The position numbers and the translations under genes were made by a program. Under the pieces are notes generated by a model. That model was not told the origin of the DNA, made no database searches, and saw only the letters and a program-made list of their open reading frames with translations. A DNA stretch of 64,000 nt from Mycobacteroides saopaulense. Its GTDB lineage: Bacteria > Actinomycetota > Actinomycetes > Mycobacteriales > Mycobacteriaceae. Positions 1-9,036 of the stretch are shown one piece after another. Position 1 is the first letter of the stretch; every line of letters starts with the position of its first letter. The stretch is taken from positions 2,790,001-2,854,000 of the forward strand of contig NZ_CP010271.1 of assembly GCF_001456355.1 (NCBI RefSeq). The letters run 5' to 3'.

Positions 1-599
1 TGCGTGCCGCTGCCCGTTCCGGCCGGCGACACGGTCTGATTGACCGCGACCGAGTCATCGGCATTGATGGGCGGAGCGACCGCCTGCGAGGCCGTGACCG
101 TGCTCTGAGTCTGATCGGGACCGCTGAAGGTGAACGAGCCGCACCGCTCCAACTGAGTCTTGTACGTGGCAAGTGGCTGCGGCACCCGCAGCACGGCGAC
201 CGTAATGGTCGAATTGTCGGAGGCATTGGTACCCACCGCCACCGCCGCATCCTGCGGCACCGCTGGAAGAGGCGGTGGTGCGCAGGTGGCCGGGGCGACG
301 GTCGCCTGCTCGGGCACACCCCGCATATCGCGAAGTGCCAGGCCGGCCGCGTTCGGGTCCAACGTGCTGGCCGGATACTGGTGCGGGAAATCCGCCGGCG
401 CCAGCAGTAGCGGCGCCACCGGGCCCGTTGGCGCCCGCGGCGGTGCTGGCGTGGTGGTCAGCGGGGACGACGCGCCGCCCGATGACTGCACGGCAGATCC
501 CTCGATCGCCCGCGAGCATGCGGGCGCCGACAAACACGCGGCCGCGCAGCAACCAGCCACAACAATCGTCGCCAGCAGCCGCGATGCCGTCACGCTCAC
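1..599 (-). CDS. putative secreted lipoprotein, 3' end outside window
   Basis: The reading frame runs from a GTG at 599 off the left edge of the window, about 199 residues seen. It opens with a short basic stretch, a hydrophobic core and V-A-G-C ending at residue 17, which fits a lipobox. A second Cys follows at once, and further Ala-Cys sites follow near residues 21 and 27, so the exact processing site is open. After the signal comes a Pro/Ala/Thr-rich linker, then a segment with Asn/Ser/Thr and a few Cys. It is divergent from the transhydrogenase gene with about 110 bases between. Its place beside sthA matches the Rv2712c position in M. tuberculosis, but I do not recognise the family and cannot assign a function. 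The GTG at 593 is an alternative start. Confidence 0.6.
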   Translation of the reverse strand, partial: MSVTASRLLATIVVAGCCAAACLSAPACSRAIEGSAVQSSGGASSPLTTTPAPPRAPTGPVAPLLLAPADFPHQYPASTLDPNAAGLALRDMRGVPEQATVAPATCAPPPLPAVPQDAAVAVGTNASDNSTITVAVLRVPQPLATYKTQLERCGSFTFSGPDQTQSTVTASQAVAPPINADDSVAVNQTVSPAGTGSGT

Positions 600-710
600 A
601 TGCTGCCATCGGCACCGGCCGGGCCTTAGGAGGCGCGCGCGAGATTCGACAGGGACAAGTGTTCATGTCACCGTGACACGGACGGCATGCACGATTAGGC
701 GAATCGGCGT

Positions 711-2174
711 ATGAGTACACCCATGACCAACGGTCTTCGCGCAAGCGGCTCATCCCCGGCAGCAGATACCCCCAAATACGACCTCGTCGTCATCGGATCG
801 GGCCCCGGCGGCCAGAAGGCGGCCATCGCCGCGGCCAAGCTGGGCAAGACGGTGGCAGTGGTCGAACGCGACAACATGCTCGGTGGGGTCTGCACCAACA
901 CCGGGACCATCCCGTCCAAGACGCTGCGCGAGGCGGTGCTGTACCTGACCGGTATGAACCAGCGCGAGCTCTACGGCGCGAGCTATCGGGTGAAGGCCAA
1001 CATCACCCCGGAGGACCTACTGGCCCGCACCGAGCACGTCATCCGCAAGGAGATCGAGGTGGTGCGCGCGCAGTTGCAGCGCAACCGCATCGACTTGATC
1101 AGCGGCATCGGGCGATTCGCCGATGAGCACACCGTCATCGTCGAGGAACCGTCGCGTGGAGAACGCACCACCCTGCGCGCGGATTACGCCGTCATCGCCA
1201 CCGGCACCAACCCTGCCCGTCCCTCGGGTGTGGCCTTCGACGAGAAGCGTGTCCTGGATTCAGACGGCATCTTGAATCTGCGTTTCATCCCGGGGTCGAT
1301 GGTGGTGGTCGGCGCCGGTGTCATCGGCATCGAATACGCGTCGATGTTCGCCGCGCTCGGCACCAAGGTGACCGTGGTGGAGAAACGCGACTCGATGCTC
1401 GACTTCTGCGACCCGGAAGTCGTTGAGGCCCTTCGCTTTCACCTACGCGACCTGGCGGTGACGTTCCGATTCGGCGAAGAGGTCACCACCGTCGCGGTCA
1501 ACGACACCGGAACCATGACCACGCTGGCCAGTGGCAAGCAGATTCCCGCCGACACCGTCATGTACTCCGCGGGACGGCAGGGCCAAACTGACCAGCTCGA
1601 CCTCGCCAAGGCCGGCCTGGAGGCCGACAACCGCGGCCGGATCTGGGTCGACGCGAACTTCCAGACCAAGGTCGACCACATCTATGCGGTGGGCGACGTC
1701 ATCGGATTCCCGGCGCTGGCTGCCACCTCGATGGATCAGGGGCGCTTGGCGGCGTACCACGCATTCGGCGAGCCTTCCAAGGGCATGACCGACCTGCAGC
1801 CGATCGGTATCTACTCGATCCCCGAGGTGTCCTATGTCGGCGCCACCGAGGTTGAACTCACCAAGAACGCCATTCCGTACGAGGTGGGTGTCTCGCGGTA
1901 CCGCGAGCTGGCACGCGGCCAGATAGCCGGGGATTCCTACGGAATGCTCAAGCTGCTGGTGTCCACCGAGGACCTCAAGCTGCTCGGGGTACACATCTTC
2001 GGCTCCGATGCCACCGACCTGGTTCACATCGGGCAGGCGGTGATGGGCTGCGGCGGCACGGTCGAATACCTGGTCGACGCGGTTTTCAACTATCCGACGT
2101 TCTCCGAGGCGTACAAGGTGGCCGCCCTCGATGTGATGAACAAGATTCGTGCACTGAATCAGTTCAAGGCCTGA
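711..2174 (+). CDS. sthA: soluble (Si-specific) NAD(P)+ transhydrogenase
   Basis: Flavoprotein of 487 residues that transfers hydride between NADPH and NAD+ in the cytoplasm. The N-terminal FAD motif is visible as [12 protein letters not shown] near residues 27-38. The redox-active region reads [13 protein letters not shown]: it keeps only one of the two cysteines of the lipoamide-dehydrogenase family, as is typical of SthA and unlike a disulfide reductase. A second dinucleotide-binding motif ([15 protein letters not shown]) follows near residue 200, and the C-terminal dimerisation domain ends in a long conserved block. Length matches the family. The start at 711 or the in-frame ATG at 723 are both possible; no clear ribosome site separates them. 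Confidence 0.95.
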   Translation: MSTPMTNGLRASGSSPAADTPKYDLVVIGSGPGGQKAAIAAAKLGKTVAVVERDNMLGGVCTNTGTIPSKTLREAVLYLTGMNQRELYGASYRVKANITPEDLLARTEHVIRKEIEVVRAQLQRNRIDLISGIGRFADEHTVIVEEPSRGERTTLRADYAVIATGTNPARPSGVAFDEKRVLDSDGILNLRFIPGSMVVVGAGVIGIEYASMFAALGTKVTVVEKRDSMLDFCDPEVVEALRFHLRDLAVTFRFGEEVTTVAVNDTGTMTTLASGKQIPADTVMYSAGRQGQTDQLDLAKAGLEADNRGRIWVDANFQTKVDHIYAVGDVIGFPALAATSMDQGRLAAYHAFGEPSKGMTDLQPIGIYSIPEVSYVGATEVELTKNAIPYEVGVSRYRELARGQIAGDSYGMLKLLVSTEDLKLLGVHIFGSDATDLVHIGQAVMGCGGTVEYLVDAVFNYPTFSEAYKVAALDVMNKIRALNQFKA

Positions 2175-2312
2175 GGGATTTCGCGCTCGGCGAATACCTG
2201 CCGCACCCGGAATTCGCATGCCGCCCGGGCCGTTGAGGGCATAGATACATTCGCCGTTTGCCTGCCGGTAAGGGACACTGGTAGGTAGAGAGCGCGAAGG
2301 GAGGCGAAAGCG

Positions 2313-3302
2313 ATGACTAGCGACGACGGAGACCAGCAGCCGTACCGGCCGGATCAGAGCGGCATGTACGAGTTGGAATTCCCGGGCCCACAACTGGCGG
2401 CTGCCGATGGGCGCGGCCCCGTTTTGGTGCACGCATTGCAGGGTTTCTCCGACTCCGGCCACGCCGTGAAGCTTGCTGCAGCACACCTGCGCACGACGCT
2501 TGAGAGCGAGTTGGTGGCGTCCTTCGCGATCGACGATCTGCTCGACTACCGGTCGCGCCGGCCGGTGATGACGTTCAAGAGTGATCACTTCACCGAGTAC
2601 GCCACGCCGGAGCTCAACCTGTACGCACTCAAGGACACCAAGGGCACGCCCTTCCTGCTGCTGGCGGGCCTCGAACCGGATCTGAAGTGGGAGCGATTCG
2701 TCAACGCCATCCGGCTGCTCGCCGAGCAGCTCGGCGTGCGCAAGACCATCGGCCTGGGCGCGATTCCCATGGCGGTTCCACATACCCGCCCCATCACCCT
2801 GACCGCGCACGGAAACGACCGCAAAACGCTGGAGGAGCACCCCGGTTGGATCGATGAGGTTCAAGTGCCGGGCAGTGCGTCCAACCTGTTGGAGTTCCGC
2901 CTTGCCCAGCACGGACACGACGTGGTCGGCTTCGCCGTTCACGTCCCGCATTATCTGGCGCAGACCGATTACCCGGAGGCCTCTCAGCGACTGCTGGAGG
3001 AAGTGGCCAGGACGGGTGACCTGGATCTTCCCCTGCAGGAGCTCACCGAGGCCGCCGCCAAGGTGCGCAATCAGATCAATGAGCAGGTAGAGGGCAGCGA
3101 GGAAGTTGCCCAGGTGGTCCACGCGCTGGAACGCCAGTACGACGCCTTTGTCGCGGCCCAGGAGAACCGTTCATTGCTGGCACGGGACGAGGAACTACCC
3201 AGCGGTGATGAGTTGGCCGGGGAGTTCGAGCGATTCCTCGCTGAACAGGCCAAGTTCGGCGAGGACCCGTCAGGGCCATCGCCGGAAGGGCCCATTCTTT
3301 AG
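2313..3302 (+). CDS. PAC2 family protein
   Basis: A 329-residue soluble protein of the PAC2 family (proteasome-assembly-chaperone-2-like fold), the Rv2714 equivalent by position and content. The start ATG is preceded by a good GGGAGG ribosome site at 2298-2303. The N-terminal two thirds carry the alternating strand/helix pattern of the family, with the segment LVHALQGFSDSGHAV near residue 33 and an acidic, Glu-rich C-terminal helix region. The molecular role in mycobacteria is not settled; a proteasome or chaperone link is inferred only from fold. The gene is followed, 54 bases later, by an alpha/beta hydrolase on the same strand. Confidence 0.85.
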   Translation: MTSDDGDQQPYRPDQSGMYELEFPGPQLAAADGRGPVLVHALQGFSDSGHAVKLAAAHLRTTLESELVASFAIDDLLDYRSRRPVMTFKSDHFTEYATPELNLYALKDTKGTPFLLLAGLEPDLKWERFVNAIRLLAEQLGVRKTIGLGAIPMAVPHTRPITLTAHGNDRKTLEEHPGWIDEVQVPGSASNLLEFRLAQHGHDVVGFAVHVPHYLAQTDYPEASQRLLEEVARTGDLDLPLQELTEAAAKVRNQINEQVEGSEEVAQVVHALERQYDAFVAAQENRSLLARDEELPSGDELAGEFERFLAEQAKFGEDPSGPSPEGPIL

Positions 3303-3356
3303 CCCGGTTATGCGCTCGCCGCGCCAAATTTGCGGCGAAGGGTCAAAATACTTGAC

Positions 3357-4439
3357 ATGAATCCTCCGCCGCGCCTCCTGCGTCCGGTGCCGGATACGGA
3401 GCGCGTCGACGAACTCGTGGACGGCGACGACACCGAATCCGCCGCCGAGGTACCGACCCGTCCGCGGATGGAGTTCCGCACCATCCACGGCTACCGGCGT
3501 GCGTTCCGGATCGCCGGATCGGGGCCTGCCCTGCTGCTCATCCACGGAATCGGCGACAACTCCGCAACGTGGGACAGCGTGCACGCGCAGCTCGCCGAAC
3601 ATTTCACCGTGATCGCCCCGGACCTGCTGGGACACGGTCAGTCGGACAAGCCCCGCGCCGACTACTCGGTGGCGGCCTACGCCAACGGCATGCGAGACCT
3701 GCTGGCGGTGCTGGACATCGAGAAGGTCACCGTCGTCGGGCATTCGCTGGGCGGCGGCGTCGCGATGCAATTCACCTACCAGTTCCCCCACCTGGTCGAA
3801 CGACTCATCCTGGTGGCACCGGGCGGGGTGACCAAGGACGTCAACATCGTATTGCGTTGTGCGTCATTGCCCTTCATCGGTGACACACTCGGGCTGTTGC
3901 GGCTACCGCTGGCCATGCCCATGATCCGCTTGGGCGGCGCGGTAGCGCGCGCAACATTCGGACGGGCGGGAATGGCGCGCGATATCCCCGATGTGCTGCG
4001 GGTTCTCGCCGACCTACCCGAGCCCAAGGCGTCGGCCGCGTTCACCCGGACATTGCGCGCCGTGGTGGATTGGCGCGGGCAGGTGGTCACCATGCTCGAC
4101 CGATGTTATCTGACCGAATCTGTTCCCGTGCAGTTGATTTGGGGTAGCGATGACCTGGTCATCCCGGTCAGCCACGGCCACCTCGCCCATGCCGCGATGC
4201 CCGGTGCAACGCTGGAGATCTTCGACCGGTCCGGGCATTTCCCGTTCCATGACGACCCCGAGCGATTCATCGGCGTTGTTCGCCAATTCATCGCCTCGAC
4301 CGATCCCGCCGAGTACAACGAGGACGAACTGCGCCGACTGCTGCGCACCGGTGTCACCGAACATGCCATCAGCGGGGCCGCCCGTACTCGCATGGCGGTA
4401 CTCGATGCCATGGGTACGGACGAACGCAGCGCCACCTGA
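3357..4439 (+). CDS. alpha/beta-hydrolase fold protein
   Basis: Protein of 360 residues from the ATG at 3357; an in-frame TTG at 3330 would add nine residues but looks unlikely. The oxyanion region is HGIGDN, the nucleophile elbow is GHSLGG (Ser near residue 129), and a late GHFPFHD supplies the His. This is a complete hydrolase core (Ser-Asp-His) for an ester, epoxide or C-C bond substrate that I cannot name. It corresponds to Rv2715. No signal peptide is seen, so it is probably cytoplasmic. It is co-directional with the PAC2 gene and may share its transcript. Confidence 0.88.
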   Translation: MNPPPRLLRPVPDTERVDELVDGDDTESAAEVPTRPRMEFRTIHGYRRAFRIAGSGPALLLIHGIGDNSATWDSVHAQLAEHFTVIAPDLLGHGQSDKPRADYSVAAYANGMRDLLAVLDIEKVTVVGHSLGGGVAMQFTYQFPHLVERLILVAPGGVTKDVNIVLRCASLPFIGDTLGLLRLPLAMPMIRLGGAVARATFGRAGMARDIPDVLRVLADLPEPKASAAFTRTLRAVVDWRGQVVTMLDRCYLTESVPVQLIWGSDDLVIPVSHGHLAHAAMPGATLEIFDRSGHFPFHDDPERFIGVVRQFIASTDPAEYNEDELRRLLRTGVTEHAISGAARTRMAVLDAMGTDERSAT

Positions 4440-4522
4440 CCCGAGAGCGCAAGAGCGGTCGAAGATTTGCGCAGCTCCCGGGTACCTGAGTGCACAATGC
4501 GGACGCGACGTAGAGTCGAGGA

Positions 4523-5206
4523 ATGAGCGTTGATGTCGCGGTTGTTCGCGTATTCACCGACGAGACAGGCAACTTCGGCAATCCCCTGGGGATAGTCGAC
4601 GCCGCCGACGTCGCCCCGGCGGACCGCCAGGAGATTGCCACCCGGTTAGGTTTCAGCGAAACCGTGTTCGTGGATCTGCCTGCCGAAGGATCCAATACGG
4701 CGCATCTTCGGATTTTCACTCCCGCCGCCGAACTCCCCTTCGCCGGGCATCCGACGGTGGGGCTGGCCTGGTGGCTTCGCGAACGCGGGACGCCGGTCAA
4801 TACCCTCCAGGTCCCGGCCGGTGTGCTCCAAGTGAGCTACGACGACCGCACCTGGATACGCGCCCGATCCGATTGGGCTCCCGAAACCGATTTCCACGAG
4901 GCAGACTCCCCCGCCGATGTGGAGGCGGCCGACCCTGCCGACTACGCGGACGAACTGCTGCATTGCGTGTGGGCTTGGCAAGACCGCAATGCGAACCTGG
5001 TGCGATCGCGGGTCTTCGCGTCCGATCTGGGTGTCAGCGAGGACGAAGCGACCGGGTCCGTGGCGGCACGTATGACCGACTTGTTGAGCCGGGATCTGAT
5101 CATCAATCAGGGCAAGGGATCGCAAATTGTCACGCAATGGAGCGCCGAGGGCTGGGTGACGATCGGGGGCCATGTCGTGGCCGATCAGTCGCTCACGCTG
5201 GACTAG
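4523..5206 (+). CDS. PhzF-family isomerase-like protein
   Basis: PhzF-like protein of 227 residues (diaminopimelate-epimerase fold). The family signatures are present: the N-terminal [15 protein letters not shown] with the catalytic-type Glu, FAGHPTVG near residue 73, and [11 protein letters not shown] near residue 173. Families of this type isomerise small acids; the substrate here is unknown. At 227 residues it is shorter than many PhzF proteins (about 260-290), yet both lobes are represented. A TAGAGT -10 box at 4511-4516 sits six bases before the ATG, which predicts a leaderless transcript. Corresponds to Rv2716. Confidence 0.88.
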   Translation: MSVDVAVVRVFTDETGNFGNPLGIVDAADVAPADRQEIATRLGFSETVFVDLPAEGSNTAHLRIFTPAAELPFAGHPTVGLAWWLRERGTPVNTLQVPAGVLQVSYDDRTWIRARSDWAPETDFHEADSPADVEAADPADYADELLHCVWAWQDRNANLVRSRVFASDLGVSEDEATGSVAARMTDLLSRDLIINQGKGSQIVTQWSAEGWVTIGGHVVADQSLTLD

Positions 5207-5233
5207 CACCCCAGTCAGGTGCCGCCGCACAGG

Positions 5234-5698
5234 TCAGGACGGCGTAGGTGCGTCCCGGTGGGCTCTCAGTGCGGCGATCTCGCGTTCGAAGTCCTCCGCG
5301 GAGCTGAACCCGCGGTACACCGACGCGAAACGCAGGTAGGCGACCTCATCCAGGTCACGTAGCGGGCCGAGAATCGCCAGGCCCACCTCATTGCTGGGAA
5401 TCTCCGGGGATCCCGCCGCACGGACGGCGTCTTCGACCTGTTGGGCGAGCAGATTCAGCGCGTCATCGTCGACGTCGCGGCCCTGACAGGCCCGCCGCAC
5501 ACCCTTGATGACCTTGTCGCGACTGAATGGTTCGGTGACGCCGCTGCGCTTGACAACGGCCAACACAGCGGTCTCCACGGTGGTGAAACGACGGCCACAC
5601 TCCGGGCAGGATCGCCGACGGCGTATCGCCTGACCCTCGTCAGCCTCACGAGAATCGACAACGCGCGAGTCTGGATGACGGCAGAACGGACAGTGCAT
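5234..5698 (-). CDS. nrdR: transcriptional repressor NrdR
   Basis: The 154-residue NrdR senses ATP/dATP and represses ribonucleotide reductase genes. The N-terminal zinc ribbon is intact (CPFC at residues 3-6 and CPEC near 31-34), followed by the ATP-cone domain with VKRSG and the later FASVYR motif. The ATG at 5698 is chosen because it gives the canonical MHCPFC start with a GAAGGAG ribosome site just upstream; a longer open frame reaching 6076 is not coding. In M. tuberculosis the small gene Rv2717c lies between phzF and nrdR; here the two stops are only 27 bases apart, so it is absent. Confidence 0.95.
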   Translation of the reverse strand: MHCPFCRHPDSRVVDSREADEGQAIRRRRSCPECGRRFTTVETAVLAVVKRSGVTEPFSRDKVIKGVRRACQGRDVDDDALNLLAQQVEDAVRAAGSPEIPSNEVGLAILGPLRDLDEVAYLRFASVYRGFSSAEDFEREIAALRAHRDAPTPS

Positions 5699-5828
5699 TA
5701 CTGCTCCTTCGCCGGTTCTGGACTCGATGTCATTGGTCCGGGTGGGCTGCCGCACGGCGCAACGCGCCCAGACCGGTGTCGAGGATACCCGTGCTCCCGC
5801 ACGTTCGAAGGTCACGTCCGTGCGCCGA

Positions 5829-6332
5829 TCAGCCGACCGGGGAAACCAACGTCTGACCGGCTTGCACTGTCGCCGAGTCGAGTTCATTGAGTTCACGGAT
5901 CTTGGACACGACCGCCGAGCGCGGTGCGTCCGGCGCGACACGCGAGGCGACGTCCGCCAACGTCTCTCCGGGAGCGACCTGGACCACCGCCACGCGATCG
6001 GGCACACCAGGTCCGCCCAGCCCGGCAGCACTGACCTGGCCGAGCATGAGCAGCCACATCGTGGCGACCGCGGCACCCACCGCGACGATGACGGTGGCCT
6101 TCAGGCTCACCGGGCGACGACCGTGCACCGCCGTCGAGACGCGAACTCCGGTGCCCCGGTAGGCCACCGGACGGCCGGCCGGCCTCCGATAGGCGACGGT
6201 GCGCACCGGCAGCGCCCGGCGCTGGGTCAGCGGATACTCCGCGCTGTATGCGCGTGGCTGCGGGGCGTATGCGCGTGGCGCGTAGTCGCCGGCGTGGGAA
6301 CTGCGTGACGTGGTGAGAACATTGGTGCCCAT
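5829..6332 (-). CDS. chiZ: LysM cell-wall hydrolase, SOS-induced division inhibitor ChiZ-like
   Basis: Equivalent of Rv2719c, the damage-induced cell-wall hydrolase that delays division. About 167 residues: a cytoplasmic N-terminus rich in Arg, Tyr and Ala, a single membrane segment near residues 75-98 ([17 protein letters not shown]), and an external C-terminal LysM-like domain with [12 protein letters not shown] and a final GQTLVSP. I chose the ATG at 6332 because AGGAAGG lies eight bases before it; ATG 6338 is the alternative. Divergent from lexA, with a shared 220-base control region that holds two SOS-like boxes and a PafBC-type promoter on this gene's strand. Confidence 0.88.
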   Translation of the reverse strand: MGTNVLTTSRSSHAGDYAPRAYAPQPRAYSAEYPLTQRRALPVRTVAYRRPAGRPVAYRGTGVRVSTAVHGRRPVSLKATVIVAVGAAVATMWLLMLGQVSAAGLGGPGVPDRVAVVQVAPGETLADVASRVAPDAPRSAVVSKIRELNELDSATVQAGQTLVSPVG

Positions 6333-6391
6333 CTGCATGCCCTTCCTGTCTGTCGATCGGTTGGCCCGTTCGCTCTTGTGTTCGAATGTAC

Positions 6392-6407
6392 TCGATCATG
6401 TGTTCGA
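6392..6407. promoter_or_regulatory. SOS (LexA) box, chiZ side
   Basis: TCGATCATGTGTTCGA. It differs from the mycobacterial consensus TCGAAC-N4-GTTCGA at one position. It lies about 60 bases upstream of chiZ, between the predicted transcription start and the coding region. Confidence 0.75.
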
Positions 6408-6410
6408 TGT

Positions 6411-6426
6411 CCGAACATGTGATCGA
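6411..6426. promoter_or_regulatory. second, weaker SOS-like box, chiZ side
   Basis: CCGAACATGTGATCGA. Each half differs from the consensus (first base of the left half, second and third of the right half). It starts only four bases from the neighbouring box and abuts the predicted -10 of chiZ, so two LexA dimers could bind side by side over the start site. Confidence 0.45.
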
Positions 6427-6449
6427 TTTGTAGCATCCGACACCGACAA
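6427..6449 (-). promoter_or_regulatory. PafBC-type damage-inducible promoter of chiZ
   Basis: On the minus strand TTGTCGGTG (6449-6441) is followed after eight bases by TACAAA (6432-6427). This fits the RecA/LexA-independent damage promoter TTGTC(A/G)GTG-N8-TANNNT except for the last base of the -10. It explains why this gene can respond to damage without LexA cleavage. Confidence 0.65.
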
Positions 6450-6512
6450 GTGGCTCCGACCAGCGGTGATGCGGTATTCAGCAGGCTCATCCGCGACATT
6501 TCGCGACACGCA

Positions 6513-6528
6513 TCGAACACATGTTTGA
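6513..6528. promoter_or_regulatory. SOS (LexA) box of lexA
   Basis: TCGAACACATGTTTGA, one mismatch from TCGAAC-N4-GTTCGA. It covers the -35 region of the predicted lexA promoter (-10 TAGATT at 6548-6553), so LexA bound here would repress its own gene. Confidence 0.85.
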
Positions 6529-6547
6529 TAAATACCGTCGACAGGTC

Positions 6548-6553
6548 TAGATT
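6548..6553 (+). promoter_or_regulatory. -10 box of lexA, leaderless start
   Basis: TAGATT lies seven bases before the ATG at 6561. It supports that ATG as both transcription and translation start and rules against the longer frame that opens at 6450. Confidence 0.6.
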
Positions 6554-6560
6554 CGGGCGC

Positions 6561-7235
6561 ATGAGCGATACACCCAGCAAGGGAGCCGCCACCGGTTCAC
6601 TGACCGAGCGCCAGCGGACCATCCTGGAGGTCATCCGCGCATCGGTGAATGAACGGGGCTACCCCCCGAGCATCCGCGAAATCGGAGACGCCGTCGGGCT
6701 CACCTCCACCTCATCGGTCGCCCATCAACTACGCACTCTCGAACAGAAGGGCTTCCTGCGGCGCGATCCGAATCGTCCACGCGCCGTTGATGTTCGAGGA
6801 CTCGACGAATCCCACGGCCAGTCGGCCACCACCGATGTGATCGGCTCGGGCGATCTGCCGGAGCCCACGTTCGTGCCCGTCCTGGGGCGCATCGCCGCAG
6901 GTGGCCCCATCCTGGCCGAAGAGGCCGTCGAGGATGTGTTCCCACTCCCCCGCGAACTCGTCGGCGAGGGATCGTTGTTCCTGCTCAGGGTGGTCGGCGA
7001 ATCGATGGTGGACGCCGCGATCTGCGATGGCGACTGGGTGGTGGTCCGCCAGCAGAACGTCGCAGACAACGGCGATATCGTGGCGGCGATGATCGACGGC
7101 GAAGCCACCGTCAAGACATTCAAACGAACGGCGGGTCAGGTCTGGCTGATGCCGCACAACCCGCTGTTCGAGCCGATCCCCGGCAACAACGCCGCCATCC
7201 TCGGCAAGGTCGTCACCGTCATTCGCAAGGTTTAG
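6561..7235 (+). CDS. lexA: SOS repressor LexA
   Basis: LexA of 224 residues, master repressor of the SOS regulon and a RecA-stimulated self-cleaving protease. The N-terminal winged helix is recognisable ([28 protein letters not shown]). The Ala-Gly scissile bond sits in GRIAAGGP near residue 112, the catalytic Ser in GESMVDAA near residue 147, and the Lys in ATVKTFKR near residue 185. The open frame begins earlier, but the ATG at 6561 with its own -10 box and the SOS box just upstream define the gene. Its end overlaps the convergent acetyltransferase gene by four bases. Confidence 0.96.
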   Translation: MSDTPSKGAATGSLTERQRTILEVIRASVNERGYPPSIREIGDAVGLTSTSSVAHQLRTLEQKGFLRRDPNRPRAVDVRGLDESHGQSATTDVIGSGDLPEPTFVPVLGRIAAGGPILAEEAVEDVFPLPRELVGEGSLFLLRVVGESMVDAAICDGDWVVVRQQNVADNGDIVAAMIDGEATVKTFKRTAGQVWLMPHNPLFEPIPGNNAAILGKVVTVIRKV

Positions 7236-7765
7236 GCCGCCCCGGGCGGTCGCCCGGGGACAGAATCGTCGTCCGAGGACGTCAAGAACAGCTGCAAATG
7301 CGCCACATCATGCCAGCTGCCCAGCTTGTAGCCGATCCGCCGGTAGAGCGCGACCTGCTCGAATCCCATTGACCGGTGTAGTTTTTCACTCGCGGCGTTG
7401 GGTACTACGACGACGGCCAACACCGTGCGGTAACCCAGATCGCGCAGCCGGTCCAGCAATGCCGCGTACAACTGCCGTCCTGCCCCGCGCTGTCGACGCG
7501 CACCGTCGACGTAGACGCTGACTTCGCACGCCCACTGGTAGGCGATCCGTGACTTCCACGGCACCGCATAGGCGTATCCGAGTATCTCCGCGCCGTCCTC
7601 GGCGACAAGCCAGGCATGCCGGTGGGCCGCCGTCTGGATGCGTTCGGCAAGAACGACATCCGACGGCGGCACCTCCTCGAACGAGATGGCAGTATCGGTC
7701 ACATACGGCGCGTAGATCGCCGCGCACGCGGCCGCATCGGCGGCCGTCGCGTCACGAATATGCAC
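7232..7765 (-). CDS. GNAT acetyltransferase, phosphinothricin N-acetyltransferase-like
   Basis: A 177-residue GNAT protein of the Pat/Bar subgroup, which acetylates phosphinothricin, methionine sulfoximine and similar amino-acid analogues. Visible landmarks are [20 protein letters not shown] at the start, the ISFEE strand, the acetyl-CoA loop [11 protein letters not shown] near residue 91, and the late [10 protein letters not shown]. It begins six bases after the stop of fadE20 and is probably cotranscribed with it. The start is GTG at 7765. The natural substrate is unknown; resistance to a toxic amino acid is only an inference from the subgroup. Confidence 0.8.
   Translation of the reverse strand: MHIRDATAADAAACAAIYAPYVTDTAISFEEVPPSDVVLAERIQTAAHRHAWLVAEDGAEILGYAYAVPWKSRIAYQWACEVSVYVDGARRQRGAGRQLYAALLDRLRDLGYRTVLAVVVVPNAASEKLHRSMGFEQVALYRRIGYKLGSWHDVAHLQLFLTSSDDDSVPGRPPGAA
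7240..7259. terminator. GC-rich hairpin between lexA and the acetyltransferase
   Basis: A perfect nine-base inverted repeat (CCCCGGGCG / CGCCCGGGG) separated by two bases lies right after the lexA stop and inside the last codons of the convergent gene. There is no T-tract, so it could be a mycobacterial non-canonical terminator for one or both strands; activity is inferred. Confidence 0.45.
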
Positions 7766-7771
7766 CGACGA

Positions 7772-8926
7772 TCAGAGCGAACGCCCGATGATCTCCTTCA
7801 TGATCTCGGTGGTTCCGCCGTAGATGGTCTGGATACGGGAGTCCATGTACGCCCGGGCAACCGGGTACTCGCGCATGAAGCCGTAACCGCCGTGCAGCTG
7901 CAGGCAGCGGTCGATCAGGTGGACCTGCTTCTCCGTGCTGTACCACTTGGCCATCGCGGCCTGCTCGACGCTCAGCTCTTCCTTGTTGAGCAGCGAGATG
8001 AACTCGTCGACCATGACCCGGATGATCGTCGCGTCGGTCGCGAGCTCGGCGAGCAGGAATCGGCTGTTCTGGAAGCTCTTGATGGGCTTGCCGAATGCCT
8101 TGCGCTCGGTCGTGTACGCGATGGTCTCCTCGAGCACCGACTCCATCGCGGCGGCAGCCATGACGGCGATCGACATGCGCTCCTGCGGCAGGTTCTTCAT
8201 CAGGTAGATGAAGCCCTGGCCCTCTTCGCCCAGCAGGTTGGCCGCGGGCACCCGGACGTCGGTGAACGACAGCTCGGCGGTGTCCTGAGCATCCAGGCCG
8301 ACCTTGTCGAGCTTGCGGCCGCGCTCGAAGCCCTCCATGCCGCGTTCCACGACGATGAGCGAGAAGCCCAGCGCGCCCTTTTCCGGGTCGGTCTGCGCAA
8401 CCACGATCACCAGGTCGGCGTTGATGCCGTTGGTGATAAAGGTCTTTGAGCCATTGAGAATGTAATGATCGCCGTCCTTGACAGCGCGGGTCTTGATGCC
8501 CTGCAGGTCGCTGCCGGTGCCGGGCTCGGTCATGGCGATGGCCGAAATCAGCTCACCGGAACAGAAGCCGGGGAACCAGCGGGCCTTCTGCTCGTCGTTG
8601 GCCAGGTCCCGGAAGTACGGGCCGGCGACATCGTTGTGCAGGCTGAATCCGACGCCGGTGTGGCGTCCCTTGGTCACCTCTTCGGTGATGATCGTGTTGT
8701 AGCGGAAATCGATAAGACCACCGCCGCCGAACTCCTCGGGCATATCGGTGCCCAGGAAGCCCTGTTTGCCAGCCTCGACCCAGAGTGCGCGGTCGACGAT
8801 CTTGTTCTTCTCCCACTCCTCCTTGTACGGCTCGGCATGCCGATCCAGGAAGGTCTTGAACGACTCGCGGAACAGTTCGTGCTCGGGTTCGAAAATGGTG
8901 CGTTTGAACTTAACGGCGCCGGCCAT
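7772..8926 (-). CDS. fadE20: acyl-CoA dehydrogenase FadE20
   Basis: FAD-dependent acyl-CoA dehydrogenase of 384 residues acting in beta-oxidation. The family block AIAMTEPGTGSDLQGIKT lies near residue 130, and the C-terminal LHGGYGFMREYPVARAYMD carries the region where the catalytic Glu of many members is found. I chose ATG 8926 (MAGAVKF) because GGAAGG lies six bases before it; the GTG at 8932 is less likely. It is divergent from the molybdoenzyme gene, and an inverted repeat in the intergenic region may control one or both. The acetyltransferase gene follows immediately. Confidence 0.92.
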   Translation of the reverse strand: MAGAVKFKRTIFEPEHELFRESFKTFLDRHAEPYKEEWEKNKIVDRALWVEAGKQGFLGTDMPEEFGGGGLIDFRYNTIITEEVTKGRHTGVGFSLHNDVAGPYFRDLANDEQKARWFPGFCSGELISAIAMTEPGTGSDLQGIKTRAVKDGDHYILNGSKTFITNGINADLVIVVAQTDPEKGALGFSLIVVERGMEGFERGRKLDKVGLDAQDTAELSFTDVRVPAANLLGEEGQGFIYLMKNLPQERMSIAVMAAAAMESVLEETIAYTTERKAFGKPIKSFQNSRFLLAELATDATIIRVMVDEFISLLNKEELSVEQAAMAKWYSTEKQVHLIDRCLQLHGGYGFMREYPVARAYMDSRIQTIYGGTTEIMKEIIGRSL

Positions 8927-8968
8927 GATCACCTTCCGGTTTGGATTTACGTACTTGGCAGAATGTAT

Positions 8969-8990
8969 ACCAACCCACTGGTCGGTCGGT
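8969..8990. promoter_or_regulatory. inverted repeat, candidate TetR-type operator
   Basis: Arms ACCAACC and GGTCGGT flank an eight-base centre, with one mismatch between arms. The site lies about 42 bases upstream of fadE20 and 47 bases upstream of the divergent molybdoenzyme gene. The ACC...GGT symmetry is common in actinobacterial TetR operators of fatty-acid genes, but no regulator gene is adjacent. Confidence 0.4.
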
Positions 8991-9023
8991 ACTCGCCTAC
9001 CTGGTTTCGACGGACAGAAAGCC

Positions 9024-9029
9024 TAGAGT
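9024..9029 (+). promoter_or_regulatory. -10 box of the molybdoenzyme gene
   Basis: TAGAGT lies seven bases before the ATG at 9037. It decides the start: the upstream TTG at 8941 in the same frame would lie upstream of the promoter. Confidence 0.55.
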
Positions 9030-9036
9030 CATTTGG

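Noticed and set aside
1443..3122. Long open frame (559 codons) antisense to sthA and the PAC2 gene
   Set aside because: It spans two well-supported genes on the other strand and shows no family motif; high GC makes such antisense frames common.
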